DNA of 64,000 nt from Diorhabda sublineata. Taxonomy: Eukaryota > Arthropoda > Insecta > Coleoptera > Chrysomelidae. The notes under the pieces were generated by a model. The model saw nothing but the letters and a program-made list of their open reading frames with translations, did no database searches and was not told the DNA's origin. This document shows positions 11,786-24,229 of this stretch, in pieces. The DNA lies in contig NC_079474.1 of assembly GCF_026230105.1 (NCBI RefSeq), positions 26,182,794-26,246,793 of the forward strand, read 5' to 3'. Within the stretch, counting starts at the first letter, position 1; each line of letters begins with the position of its first letter. A program made the position numbers and the translations under genes.

Positions 11786-12076
11786 TTGGCATCAGCATCA
11801 ACTGCATCTTATGGATTTTGCGATAAAGCTGGTGTTCGTATAATTTGTTGTTTACCTTCACCACCTATCTGACTCAATTTATGTAGAAATACCTGTTTCG
11901 CGTAAGCTGCGATCAATCCCTTCTGGCTTCTGTAAGTTTTTTCAATGAATAATCAGAATTTATGATAATTTTATTCAGAATATCTCTTCATGGCAAACGG
12001 TTTCGTTGGTATGTACAACGATCTAAAAATCTACACATCTCCTAAACCATAGATCTCATTAAGTCCCGGAACAATG
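11531..12076 (-). mobile_element. internally deleted Tc1/mariner-superfamily element (same family as 50836-52654)
   Basis: One tip reads AAGGTGTTCCAGAACTTGATG (11533 onward). The other, read inward from 12076, is ACATTGTTCCGGGACTTAA. These correspond to the outermost repeat of the larger element at 50836-52654. Between them, 11940-12060 in reverse complement matches that element's 51110-51235, including TATGGTTTAGGAGAT and ATTATCATAAATT. Next comes the N-terminal transposase coding region, which then joins directly to the opposite tip. The catalytic core and most of both long repeats are missing. The copy is therefore a small non-autonomous derivative that could once have been mobilised by the full-length relative. 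Confidence 0.75.
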
Positions 12077-15000
12077 TGTATTTGAGAATGATTAAGCTGA
12101 AGATAGATATTCTCTCCTGAATTTTTTTACTATGTAAACCAATGACAATTATAATAATTTCTCTCCCAAAATAGCCGATAAATCTAGGTTTTCCACCATC
12201 TTATTCTATGAAACCTTCCCAGTTATATTCTCCGACACTGATTTTTGTTGTGCTGCTATGATGTTCCATATTACATTATGTATTACGTTGGCGTTGGTAC
12301 GTGATAGATTAAGGGTGACTGGTCATTCGATGGCGCAATTCATTACGGCACTTGTTCATGCCGCCGGTCACTTGATATTTCATGGGTTATTTATGTTAGG
12401 CTAGTAACCACAAACAACTCATCTTCACCTAATATCGTTAAAGGTAACATGCAAATTAAATTTATAAAGCAACATCGTTCAACGAAGAACATGGAGACAA
12501 ATACTAATAAGTACAAACAACTAACAAAAATATAATCCGGAATAAACAAAACTGGAATTATTGTTATCAAATACTGTAAGTTTCTTGGGAAAAGAGAAAG
12601 ATGAGAAAATTGCTGTAACATGGATAAGAACTGTATTCGAATTATGGCATGCAAAATTTATTGGATGGTCGGACTACTTTAAACCAATTTTTCAAAAGAA
12701 GCTACAGATGTTCCAGAAAAGCAGATAGGGATGAGAAGGAAAATCCACTAATTACTGACAAAAATAATCTGGTTCCAGTATGGGAAGTAGGGGAAGTTTC
12801 ATGATGCCATTAGAGACCACCGGCTCTGGAGAATCAGCTATCACGATTAGGTTTCAGATTATTACAATAGCAAATTCAGTTCCAGCTGAATATGTTGTAC
12901 CAAGTTTTTTTAATGAGCAAATAAAGCTTGTAGATGGTCATGTAATAACATATGCAACGATAGTCATCATCGGAACTATGAACAAAAACCTCCTTGTAAA
13001 TATTATTCGTATAGATTTGAATAGAATTATTGCAATAAATTGGCCGAAATAAAACAATAGAAGATATTTTTAGGTTTCTTAAAGGCTCGCAAGTAGCATC
13101 TTGAGCTTGAGTTCAACGAGATTTTCGAAATCTACCATGTCAGTATTATCAAAAAATAAGTGTTTCCTAATGATAGATTTTACTTGAGCAGTTTTGGTCA
13201 ATACTTGTTGACGTAGAAACATATGTAGCTCCTAACAAGTGGAATAATTTGGCAAAATATTGTTAACATTTTGTGTTGTACAGATATTCTCATTAATTGT
13301 TTCTGGTCCTTGTGCTAACTTCTCATGTATATTGTCGTCGATGTATCTTTTGCAAATGGTTCATTTCCACCCCCCCTAGTCTCTCACAGCTCACACAATT
13401 TGTTACCAATTATAAAAGAAATTCATTTGCCTATAGCAAGCAATTTATTCATGCCAAATTTTTGTACGTTACATTCACCATTCTAGAGAGACTTCAATGT
13501 GGTATGAGGTGGTTTCAATGAGAGTTATTTTCTACAAATCTCTAAAAATTAACCTGACATGGTACATGATTCGGATATCTTTGTTATTGTGGTAGGTAGG
13601 TATTTTAATTTCAATAGCTTCATTGTAATCTCCTATTTCTTCAAATTTGATTCAACTCGTTCGTAAGGCAGTATATTATTAAATCGATGATTAATACAGT
13701 ATACAATGACTAAATCTAGCTAGAAGAAATGGATACTTTGGTCCTCCAATATTTTTTTCTAATTTGTTTTATGTAAATATCTTGACTTTGATTTGAGTCA
13801 ATACCCTCTGTCCTGAAGTTTTAGGAACACTTAGGAACTTTCCAGATGGATGTTATGGTAAATATTCAAGGTAATTTCCAACATTTTGTTATTTCACTGC
13901 CAATACATAAAATGTATTGCATTGTACGAGGGATTACAGTTGTCCTTTTAGTTTATAAGCTGCGTATTTTTGTTGATTCTCCCTCTAACTCCAAGATGTT
14001 AAAAACATACTCCCACGCATTTCGACTTCATCAAAAGCATTCATACTACTCATAATATCCATCTTCCAAGTGAGAAATTCCATACCAAATAAAACTCAAT
14101 GATTCGACGTTTTTTAAATTAAAAATCATCATCTAAAAAGGTTCTCGAAAATAGTTCATATAGTTTAAGTTAAAATTCAGAATGAATTGTGTTGGTTTCA
14201 AAATGGAAAGTTTGAGGTGACGGTTACAACTAATTACTTTCTTGGAATCGTTTGCTAGAATTTTCTTTTGGATACTTGAGTGCAAATTTTGTCATCGTAA
14301 GTATCCCTAAGTATCCCTGATTAATAGTTTCCAAAAAACAGCACATTGCGTTTTGATCACTATGTCCGACTATACAAATATTAACATACTCATACTATGT
14401 GTATGAAAAAGTATTTTTTATTTGCACGTTCATCGGTAAACAGAAATGAGACAAGTAGAACAGTTATTACATTTGAAATAGACATATTTTCTCCTCGGAC
14501 CAAACATCGATAAAATTGGAGAAAACTGCCAAAGTTTGAAAACTTGGTTTTACTGCTCTTCAATAATTTATTGTATTTTAAACTCTCTTAAACCCCCAAA
14601 AGCATGTCTAATACACTGTTTGAAACGTTTTCAGCTTTTTTGTGATCGTAATTTCGTAAAAAGCTTCTCCATCGTTGTTGACTACGTTGTTGTTGAAAAT
14701 ATTTTTGCTCTCCTTTTATACATTCCCGGATCTCTCTATCGAACAATGGAAACATCCGCCTAACTAAGTACATTCTCGAAAATAAACATGAAACAATAGC
14801 TCATTTCTTTCAAATTAATTAGTTTCTCTATTATTTACGGACCCCTAGAATTTACAGTGAGCAGTCAAAGAGACAAATTTAATTGTTATTGCAATGCTGG
14901 TAATTTGGATTATATAGAAAGCTAATAAAAATTACTTCACAAACTCCAAATACAAAATATATACAATTCAATGTTGAAGCATCTATTATATTTTTGTATA

Positions 15001-15190
15001 AACTTATAACAATGAGAAAGCTGAGTTCTGGTCAGTTAATTCATTATAATACATTGTATAGCCAACCTTCATAAAGTTGTATACCTACAACTGAAATAAT
15101 TCTATATGTTGGAAATTAATTCACATGTTACTATAAGTATGTAATGTCTAGTTTTGAGTACGGAGAGATAATTATATACACAATATATGG
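12077..15190. other. non-coding; unassigned open frames only
   Basis: No recognised family. A plus-strand frame at 12780-13052 (90 codons, beginning MGSRGSFMMPLETTGSGESA) is fairly G+C-rich for this window and protein-like at its start, but I do not recognise it. Other frames (12391-12654 minus, 14536-14763 plus) look like chance. No RNA genes seen. Confidence 0.4.
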
Positions 15191-15846
15191 AGCTCCGTCT
15201 CGCCAGCAACGCAAAGTTGGAGAATTGCATTTAGAAAATGCCAAAATTAGGTGTTTTTTAGGTGCCAAGCTAAAAATTAGATGCTCTGTAATTTTCACAG
15301 CAACGGAATACTCAAAGTTGCGTGCTAGTAACACAATGGAAATAATTAGAATACATTAATTGTTGAGGTATAGAATTGAAAGAAAAGGTGCTATAAAAAT
15401 AGAAGCCATCTGAGGTGTAATATATGAAAGTTGTATGTAAATAGTCATAGTACGGAAAAAAAGGTATTACGAAAGTTGGAGCCGTCCGAGATATAACGGT
15501 AACGAGAAAGTAGTAGGTTAAGTTAGGTTAGGTAAGGTTATGTTGGGTGTCATGAAAGTAGGAGCCGTCCAAGGTATAACAAATTTTACATACATATATT
15601 AAAAATAAAAAAAAAATAACTCGTTGATTAATGATTTGGGCATTTTCACGATATTTCGGCCCCTAATAAAAACTTTATTTTATTACCTCAACAATCAATG
15701 TATTGTAATTATTTTCTTTGAGTATTTAGTTACTGTGACAAATACAGAGCACCTAATTTTTGAACTAGGTACCTAATTAGCAACTAAAAGGCACCACATT
15801 TTCTAAATGCATTCTCTCGACTTTGTGCTGCTGGCGAGACGGAGCT
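15191..15846. mobile_element. inverted-repeat (MITE/foldback-like) element
   Basis: The left arm 15191-15368 begins AGCTCCGTCTCGCCAGCA. The right arm 15686-15846 ends in its reverse complement, TGCTGGCGAGACGGAGCT. The arms pair along most of their length: GCATTTAGAAAATG, ATTAGGTG, GCTCTGTA, ATACTCAAAG, and TTGTTGAGG at the inner end. The spacer of about 320 bp has no transposase. An ATATGG string touches the left end (15185-15190) and recurs three bases beyond the right end (15850-15855), which may be a target-site duplication. The length, arms and lack of coding capacity fit a non-autonomous DNA transposon. The family is unknown to me. Confidence 0.8.
15394..15580 (+). repeat. three-copy motif within the inverted-repeat element
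   Basis: Three diverged copies of GAAAGTAGGAGCCGTCCRAGGTATAAC-like sequence occur at about 15394-15420, 15471-15498 and 15553-15580, spaced roughly 77-82 bases apart. Between the second and third is a TTAGGTTAGGTAAGGTTA stretch (about 15523-15541). The unit is absent from the arms. It looks like tandem expansion of a unit of about 80 bp inside the element. Confidence 0.6.
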
Positions 15847-16991
15847 AAAATATGGAGACACAGTTGATGACATTTGGAACAGGATACTAAATGAGTTAAA
15901 TACTAAACTTTTCATCCTCCAATTAAGTATTTTATGTATCTACTAATATGCTTGTAGTGAAACGAGAGTTGTTAGTGATTATGTGCGTGGTGCATGAACG
16001 AATGTTGACTACTACTTTCCATATTTGTTTTAAAATTATCAGGCATCCCCTGATCCTGATTCAATTCATGATTTAATATTATACCATTATTTAGTTATTT
16101 TGTTGAGATAGGTGAATCAAATATAACTCTTAGAATAGTTTGCAATTAGTGAATAAAATGAATCATGTACTCAAGTTTATGATGCACGTCTACATATCTT
16201 ATTTATCAAAAATGAACACATACATAAATTTGGAAAATATTTATCTGGAATGAAGATGCGAATTGCGTATTGACGGTTTCAGTAATCAACTCACCTAGCT
16301 TTTCATTTTCACCCAGGGGTCATATGGGGGATTTGTATACATATTTGCACGTAAATCGGCATTTATGTTTAAAAAACTTTTATTGCAGCAAATATTTTGT
16401 TGATAAAGAAAATTCCGTATTGAAAATCACTGTACGTCTTTTTGACCATAGCTGACGATGACAATCCAATTATAATTTCATAACCACTTTCCGCCTTTCT
16501 TTCTAATAATCATAGAAGTTTTTTGTTTGTATTGAACTTCTTATTGTTAGCGACCACATTTCAATGTTTACTCATTGTCACTGCTAAACAGTTTGTTTCA
16601 TTAACTATTATAATGGCGCTGTGAAAATAAAAATGTGAGTTATATAAAGAAAAAACTAGATTATTCTAAAAATTAAGACGTTAAAAGATCATATTTCGTA
16701 AACATGTGTCACCGTTTTATTTACTATAAAATAGAATTGTTGAAAATATCTTTAAATGAATGTTAGTTAATTCAATTGTGAAATAAATTCAGTTCATTTA
16801 CATTTAAAATTGTAAACTGTGTTTTTTTGTATTGATAAATTTTTTAGAAACGGAGTTTAATTCATAATTTGTGATTCTTTTTTATATTTCTTCAATACTA
16901 GAGAAAAGCATAGAATGATTAATTAAAAAAGCGAAGATTAATCACCGATAAATCATAATTTAATTGATACTAGTAATTTTTGAGTGTTAAT
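15847..16991. other. non-coding, nothing recognised
   Basis: A+T-rich sequence with no recognised coding, RNA or repeat structure. Confidence 0.5.
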
Positions 16992-17647
16992 ACGAGAGCT
17001 GTTACTAAAGTTTTGAGATATGACAACCTTATGTGAATATTTCAAATCTGTCATTGCTATCATTTTTAATGGTGAACGTACTCAGAACGTGTCGTCATAC
17101 GAGTGCTATTATTTTTTTTAAAATGTTCTATTTTACGGCAGGTATACGAAAAAAATTATGATGATAAAAAAATGAAAACTTATATTGGTTCAGAGATTTA
17201 AATGTTCATGAAAATGTACTCGTTCACGTATAATTGTTGATAAATTTTTTCCAAATAATCAAATGAAGTTGTTATATATTTTTTTTCATAATCTATACAA
17301 AAAAACGAACACATTGGAAAAAAATTATACGAAAACGTTGATTTACCATGTTTATACAATTAAAAATAATAACAATTTCTCTTAAAATTGATCTTTTCTC
17401 ACACATAATCGTTTGTACCTTTTTTATTAAGTAATTATTGAAGTTATATAAAAAAAAACCATTCTTATAATCGCTTATTGTAATCAAAGGTATAATATCA
17501 AAGTCAACTCTGGAATAGTGAGAATTTCCACCATTAAAAACATGGTATGTTACTAAGGTTAACTGTTAAAGGGAATTGGTAGTGTGGTGAGGGGCAGATG
17601 GGGGAAGGTGTTTGAGAAGCAGACAAAATGTGAAAATTTTTAACAAC

Positions 17648-17702
17648 CCCCCTTAACCTAACCTAACTTAACTCGACCTAACCTAACCTAATCTAACCTA
17701 AA
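17648..17702 (+). repeat. degenerate CCTAA/AACCT array (telomere-like pentamer)
   Basis: About ten imperfect AACCT units (AACCTAACCTAACTTAACTC and onward). The pentamer is the complement of the TTAGG arthropod telomere repeat, but short arrays like this also occur inside insect transposable elements. Shorter runs occur near 15519-15541 and 32160-32200. There is no evidence of a telomere here. Confidence 0.6.
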
Positions 17703-17814
17703 ACCAATAAAAATGTTCATTTTTTTTCTCCTAAATCTGCCGTAAAAACGAGGATTTAAAAAAATTCATCAAAATAGGATGATTTTTCGATATTCTAGAA
17801 TCAAAAAACGAGGA

Positions 17815-18190
17815 GGCCGTCTAAGTATAAAATTACCGGAAAATCATATGAGGTAGAAGTCGGCTTGGAAACTGATTCAGTAGAATGCCATAGAATAGCA
17901 GCAGTTCAAACAAACAAAAAAAGACCAATCATAATTAAAATTTAAATATGGAACGGTACCAATATATGGATTGATGAAGACTACTCACAAACAGTGCAAA
18001 TAAGAAGAAAAAAGTTGTTAACAAAATTTATGGAGCTGAGTTATATAAGAAGGAAAAGTCGAGTTGAAATGACGACAAGAAACGTGAAGCTAACGATCTT
18101 GGCACAGAAAATGGAGGAGGGAATGAAGTATAAAAACAAGTAACTAGAGAAAAGAACATCGATATACTGGAAGTCGGCAAAGCAATGAAA
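17815..18190 (+). pseudogene. LINE ORF1-like fragment
   Basis: The plus-strand frame gives KKRPIIIKI followed by GTNIWIDEDYSQTVQIRRKK. This matches the layout of insect LINE ORF1-type proteins, where a (R)PIIVKF strand precedes a (G)xxIxIDEDFxxxVxxxRxxLLP segment in the RRM-like/C-terminal domain used for RNA binding. Stops and a frameshift separate the parts, and the remainder is not conserved. The fragment lies inside the mariner relic 16992-18503 and may be a nested insertion. The family assignment is moderate at best. Confidence 0.4.
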
Positions 18191-18221
18191 TGAATAATAG
18201 CTAAGGGTAAAAAATCAGGGA

Positions 18222-18450
18222 AACCAGTCCTTCTTTGGCACACATTGATTTCTTCTTATTTCCGCAGATCAAAAATAAATTGTCAGGTCAATATTTTTCT
18301 ATACCAGAAGAAGCGGTTGATGTATTCGAATCACATGCTTAGGAGGTACCTTAATCGAAATGGAAAAAAATGTTTAGAGAATTGGTTCAATACATGCAAA
18401 AATACATTGATTTCAATGGAGAATTTCAAACAATAAATCCATATCCAATT
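18222..18450 (+). pseudogene. mariner transposase C-terminal fragment
   Basis: Across two or three frames the sequence gives SLAHIDFFLFPQ, then PEEAVDVFESH, KYIDFNGEF. These match the mariner C-terminal blocks SPDLAPNDFFLFP, TPEEAVDAFxxHVxExPxxxW and MQKCIDLNGEYFEKQ. The D of DFFLFP is the third catalytic aspartate of the DD34D triad. Internal stops (in the segments before and after the EVP motif) mean it is dead. It belongs to the same subfamily as the relic at 40763-41626, which retains nearly the same final residues and 3' end. Confidence 0.75.
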
Positions 18451-18503
18451 ATAAATATTTGTTTTTATTAGTAAATATCAAAACTTAAGTAGCAGCCCTG
18501 GTA

Positions 18504-21500
18504 TACTGTTAATGTATCTGACTAATCCCATTTTTATTTTATTAGACTTTTGTTCACAAAATAAATTTCGTGATTTGTATAAATGCACTGATTATTTAAG
18601 GCAACTTATTCGTTGCTCTGAAATTGCAGTGTAATTATTCAATTAAGAGTATCGGTTAAGGACATCAGAAGCAGCAGCAATTGTGTCTAATTCTATTCCA
18701 GATAGCTGTCAGTTACATTACTCTTACAACAAAGCATCGTGACTGCGTTGAAAGAGCGAAACAAAATGGCTATCGCAGGGACCAAACTTAGTATTCAGGT
18801 CATTTTAAAATATTGGTAGTAATAGGGGATAATCGATTATGTATAGGCTGATAGTTATATAACTGAAAGTTTCTGCAGATATAATTAGAATTATATTTAC
18901 TGTAAGTAATCAATAGGATAATGCAATTTTGATCTGATTAATGACAAAAATTGTTGTTGGTTTGGTATATTCATTATCATCATTTAGAAAATTGCAGAAC
19001 TGAATTTGTGGAATTAAAAATCAAATGAGGAGTCTTTGGAGAAAACCATGGATGTTACAAAACTGAATAATCTGCTCCTTCCTGTGTATAACAATATGCA
19101 TTTATATCGGAATTATCACGGAAAGGAGAACAAAGAAAGTTCTGATATATGACTCATTGAAAAAATAGGGTTTGGATAAAAAACTGTAGACCTCCTTTCG
19201 TTAATATTCGTATTCACTACACTTTATTCAATTCGCTCTGTTTGTTTGTTTGTATGGTACAAATTTTGTAATCTATATTTAACTACTTGAAATTTTATAT
19301 ACTTACTCCTAATGACAATACATGAATGATTTGGAAAAACTTCAAATTAATTGACCAATTAGTGATAATTGAGTTAATATTTTCTATGAAGAAACTTATT
19401 CATGATTCCACCAATAGATGGTAGGACTAACAATTACAGTTTCTATAGAGATTGCAATAGATGGCGCTTTTAGTATTAACAATTAAAATTCATTATTATC
19501 TCATGAGTTAACGCAAATTTCTATGATTCAATAAACGTACAGAGTAGAATCAAATGTGGAGGACAAGTATATATTTCTTTTTTATTATATTTAACGTGCA
19601 TGTGATAACTGTGGCCATTAGCACGATCAACAATACATAATTTAATTTTTATAGATAGAAATATTGGGTAAGGTAAAATACAACTAATTTGAGTCTGATG
19701 TCTGAATATTATATTTAGGAAATAAGTAACAATTTGAATTTGAATTCAGATTTTTCATGTATGCTTCTAAATCTCCAGAAATTAGTTATGGAGGTAAGAT
19801 AAGTGGCTTCTTCTTATAATACCAACCTGAGCAGGGACATATATAATAGTTATAAAAGTATTTTGATATCTCAATAGTTCATTAATGTTATGTATATCTT
19901 AGACTAAAGGATGTCGGTTGTACGCATTTTTATGGTATTTATGGCAGCTAAATGTGTGTTCATATTGCTAAGCATCAATTTGTATGCTGTTGCCCATGTT
20001 TAAACGATTATATCATTGCGAATCGTTCACCAGTGTGAACACTACAGAAATAGAAGATTTTATAGGATCCTATGTGTTTTTCTAGTGATGTTACAAAGCA
20101 TCAAACTCCAACATCGATCTTTGAGGCATCCGTGTAGAGGACCATGTTATACTGTTCTCTACTCAGCAGTTCAGAAAAAGCCGATCGCAAAACATATGAA
20201 CTGGTTTTTTCTTTATTGAAAAAAATTTTGTATAGCTACCAAATTTCGAAGGTAACTTGAAAAAGGTAACTGAATGACAAATTAAAACCGGAAATCTTGG
20301 ATAGTCTTCATGGTAATAACCAACTCTTTTATAACACTAAAGAGTTAGCATGACTCATCCGACAATATAGATCAAACTTATCTAAAACCTCGCCAAACTT
20401 ATTGTAACACTATAATTATTCAGGAATCATATTTTTCTATAAAACATATAGGAAGATTCTTATTCTGATCAGTATAATGCTATCGAAAAAATTGTTGATA
20501 ACGAAAACGAAGTTTTATGGCGCACTAAATAATTTTTCATGATAAAAAACAATATTTAAAAAGTATGCTTCGACTATGTCATTAAAAAATGTTCCTATGG
20601 AGTTTATTTTCATACAAAATTCAAATGTTACTGATCATACACAATTTCCGTTATTTCTTGAATGTATTTTTGTATAAAAATGAAGTATTATTTACTCGTC
20701 CATTGTACCTGTCTTTTATGTATAAAACATGTGACTTAAAAAGATTTCAACTAATAGAACTTATTCAGGAGTACAATTCATCGTGTAAAGTGGATCTATT
20801 AAATGAATTATCAATTCCAATAGGGAACACCTGTTGGCAGAAGAATATTGTACGCTGTGTGATTTCATTCATTGACTACACTACGAGAGAAGAGTGATTT
20901 ATAGTGCTGCCTACCCATCTGGATGGCAGAAAGATTAATGAAAATATTTGACGCCAATTCCCGTGCCGCATAGATTGATTGTGTCCGTACGTTTAGGATA
21001 TGGAATATTTTTTTAGAATACTCGTGAAAGATTCAAGAGATATTGGCTATAAAATGTCAATTTTTTGTGTTTCAAGTGAATGTAAAAGTCGACATGTTCG
21101 AATATCGGACGAAAAAAGAAGTGAATGAAGGCTTATAAACACTTTTTCGACAATTCTTTTAGAATCATGTCTTATAATTTGTCCTTTTTCATATAGTTCT
21201 GTTTTATGATTGTATTTCGAATATTGCCAAATTATTTCCATTTCGCAGACTTTTGCGCCTCACCAGTTCTAAAAATTGTTTCTATGGAAACATGGTTCAT
21301 CTAATGAGATATTAAAAACACTTCTTTGGTTTTCTATTAAGTGCAAATCGTCTGTTTCGTAAGTATGTGTAAGTTGTTAGATATGGCGAATTTTGTTGAT
21401 ATCGAGGCGCTAAGGAAGTCGTTGTAATCAATATTGTATTATTAGAAGTTCAATATTTCATTTATTCAAATACAAACTAATAATGATAAGCTACGTCGCA

Positions 21501-21640
21501 AAAAAGCACTTCTACTTCAATAATGGTGCTTTCTATCTTTATTATTCCTTTTCCTGAACATATCCTATAATAAAGTTTCACAAAAAAGGAATTACATCAA
21601 GACATAATTTTAGCGAAGTTCCTTTTCTACAATTACAAAA
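18504..21640. other. non-coding, no family recognised
   Basis: A+T-rich. Small unique stretches near 18660-18790 and 20900-21000 are less A+T-rich than the rest but show no motif. Open frames at 20016-20219 and 20589-20897 (plus) and 21047-21241 (minus) carry no recognisable domain. Confidence 0.45.
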
Positions 21641-23171
21641 ATATTTGTCAGTCCTGGTTCTTCCATTCAGGGAGCACTCAACAGAAATTGAGAAGGTACC
21701 TGTCGATATTTATGTGGAGCCACCAGCCCCTTTTGTTTTGGCTGACGAAGAAAACAGAAAGTAAGAAGATAGCTATGATATACATCATTTAAATCAGCTA
21801 TTATCACCAGAATTAGTTATCAGAGTACTGAAAATAATTCAACGAAAGATGTTGGTACTGAATCCTACTGACAATGAGTGACAAATTTGTGCTAAAGAAG
21901 AATCAAAGTAATCCCCATGCAGATTTTATACAAGAAGATTCTAAATGAGAAAAGTTGCCAGTTGCTGACTACAACAAATTTGAAAGTCCCGATGATCATG
22001 TTTTTTTGCAGTTCTACAAAAGATTACCGACGGAACAATCAAATACATCCAATTGAAAGAGGAGATTAAATAGTTCGTTGGTATTTCAATTGTTAGTCGT
22101 TCCGTCAAATCGTAGTTATTCGAACCAATAACCATATCATCACCATGAGCTTATCAGCAATGACATGAGGCGAAGTGGATTTACTACTAATCTGCATCAT
22201 ATGGATTTTGCTAATAGTACTAAATTGGATAATACTGATGAAGTCCTTAAGTTGAGAGAGCTTCTAAATCTTATGAAATATAATTGCCTGAAAAAGTTTG
22301 TTCCAACATCTGACATAAATTATGATTGGTTGTACCCCAATTAGATCCGCCTTAAGTTAGATGCATAAATTTGTAAGCTCCTGAAACTAGATCTTACCCA
22401 TAACCAATTATTCGGTAAAACTCTGCTCCTTTGTTAAGAATGATGTACAAACTTCCAAATGAAATGAAATATGTCCATTATAACAATTATTCGTCAACTT
22501 ATTTTGTGGTACTAGTTTATTTTACTTCTTGAAACAAATGGATATACAGTTACGGGAATATTTCGTGCGAACAAAGTTCCAGTAAAACATGAAGTTAAGA
22601 TAGATAAAGAGTCTCAGGCAGAAGATCAAATACAAGCTTATTTCATCACATTTCTCTAGTAAAGCACATTTTGAGACACAACTGAAAGGAGAAATAACGG
22701 GTACAATAGATAGGAATGACGGAATTAGATTTATTCGCTGAAAAGTTAATGGAGTGGTAAATGCGGCATCTACAAAATATAAACAATGTATAAGTGGTAC
22801 AGGATCGAAATATAAACTGTTATCGCATCGCAATACGTGATAAAATATGGTAGTGTCCAATTTTTCAATGAATTCTCGATGCTGCTATTCACAATGCATG
22901 AATAGTATATATATAAAAATAAAAAAATCTTAGCTACATTTTTGGTGAAAACTTGTTGTAATTTATTTGACACGTAATGCGATTACCAGAAGACATCTCA
23001 GACCAACAGGCAATTGAATCTCATCATCAAAAGTTACAGATGTTATTGGATCTGACCACATGGATCATTACGTTGTCTCTACGCTCGAAAACAACACGCT
23101 GGAGATGCGCTGCCAATAACTACATATGTCAGACAAGTACTATGTGTTCTTGGTGCCATGTTCCTTTGTAA
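21640..23171 (+). pseudogene. piggyBac transposase relic (PGBD3-like)
   Basis: Domain order is preserved across about 1.5 kb in shifting plus-strand frames. EKVPVDIYVEPP (21690) matches the N-terminal acidic region. ISNDMRRSGFTTNLHHMDFA, then NSTKLDNTDEVLKLRELLNL and KKFVPT (22150-22320) match the block ISNAMRRNRFExIxRxLHxADNxxLDxxDKFxKVRPLIxxLNxxFxxxF. NGYTVTGIFRANKVP (about 22540) matches GYxxTGTIRANR. YRIAIRDKIW (about 22810) and DAAIHNA match the YRxxIRxKKWWxPxFxWxxDxAxxNAW block. LRSKTTRWRCAANNYICQTS then CSWCHVPL (23082-23171) matches the C-terminal cysteine-rich zinc finger. Many stops make it inactive. The TIRs and TTAA target site were not identified. piggyBac enzymes excise and insert at TTAA with an RNase-H-like DDD core. 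Confidence 0.85.
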
Positions 23172-23279
23172 GTTGGATGCATTATTTCATTTAAAGTTTT
23201 AACTTCAATTTTACCTTTATGGAAATGTGAATTTCTATTATTCATTTATTGAACACATTTTTTATTATAAATTTAGAAG

Positions 23280-24229
23280 TTTTGTTCAATTGATGAGCCA
23301 AATGCATAAGATCCTACTAAAAATTATACAAGACAGAATCTACCATAAATGTGAAGTCGTTACACAATTTGGATTTTGTGAAGATCCAGGAACAAGGGAA
23401 CGACCAGCCAGCTTATTAATACTCTTTCAGAAATGTCGAGGCATGAGGAAAGATGTCTTTGCCTTTTTCATAGACTACGAGAAAGCTTTCGATCGAATTA
23501 ATCACACCTCTTTTCTCACATCACTACAAAAAAGGGTTAGGCAAATAAGACATCGAGTTATCATAAATCTTTATTGGAACAAAGAAGCAACGATTTGATA
23601 TGGACAAATAACATCAGAAGCGAAGTGTATAGAGAAAAAAAACATCTATAACACCGCAAAAGAGGAAGTTGAAAAATTCAAATATCTTGGCAGCTGCGTA
23701 ACGACAAATGTAGACCCTGATGTCGAGGTAAGATCACGCAAAGAACAAGCTAGGGCCATATTCCTAAAGGTGAAAAACCTATTATGTAATGCAACCTTGA
23801 ACTTAAACATAAGAAATATTTTTGTAAAGGCGTACGTGCACTCTGTTCTATTGTATGGAGCAGAAACATGAACATTAAAATTGGATACCATGAAAAGACT
23901 CGAGATTTTTGAAATGTAGACTACTAAAAATATCATGAACTCAACATATACTTAACTATGAAGTGCTTAGACGTATGGGAAAAAAAGAGAGTTACTTACA
24001 ACAATAAAGAGAAGAAATACGGCTTATCTGGACCACATATACCGTAACAACAAGTATGATATACTGAAAATAATAATAGAAAGAAATATCGAAGGAAAAC
24101 ATGGACCTGGACGGAAAATGGTGGAAAAACATACGCGATTGGACTGGTATGACCACATCATCTTTAATTTGTACTACTCAGGACCGAAATAAGTATGCCG
24201 AAATTGTCGCTTAAATGGAAATGGTACCT
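23280..24229 (+). pseudogene. LINE ORF2 relic: RT domain and C-terminal region, internal deletion
   Basis: The frame 23227-23598 gives HKILLKIIQDRIYHKCE, TQFGF, and FAFFIDYEKAFDRINH. These match the RT motifs (xIxxRI, xQxGFR and the motif-A block YxxFIDYEKAFDxVxH, whose first D is catalytic). NLYWNKEATI follows. The sequence then jumps to VEKFKYLGSCVTTN (about 23670) and VHSVLLYGAET (about 23830), the post-RT segment FKYLGxxxTxD and YVxSVLLYGxETW. RRNTAYLDHIYRNNKYDIL and GPGRK (24010-24115) match the C-terminal RKxxYLGHIxRxxKYxLL...GRRR block. The YADD palm segment is absent, so it is deleted. Stops are present. The relic sits directly after the piggyBac remnant, on the same strand. Confidence 0.85.

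Larger units (their letters stand above)
16992..18503 (+). mobile_element. mariner element relic with other repeats inside
   Basis: The left end reads CGAGAGCTGTTACTAAAGTT preceded by TA. The right end in reverse complement reads CCAGGGCTGCTACTTAAGTT, flanked by TA. This TIR pair and the TA flanks fit mariner. The first 130 bases share CAGAACGTGTYGTYATAYGAGTGCT with the related copy near 40695. The C-terminal transposase region is at 18222-18450. The middle of the transposase is replaced by unrelated DNA that includes a CCTAA-like array and a LINE ORF1-like fragment. I infer nested insertion and deletion. It is also possible that two separate mariner fragments lie close together. Confidence 0.65.
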
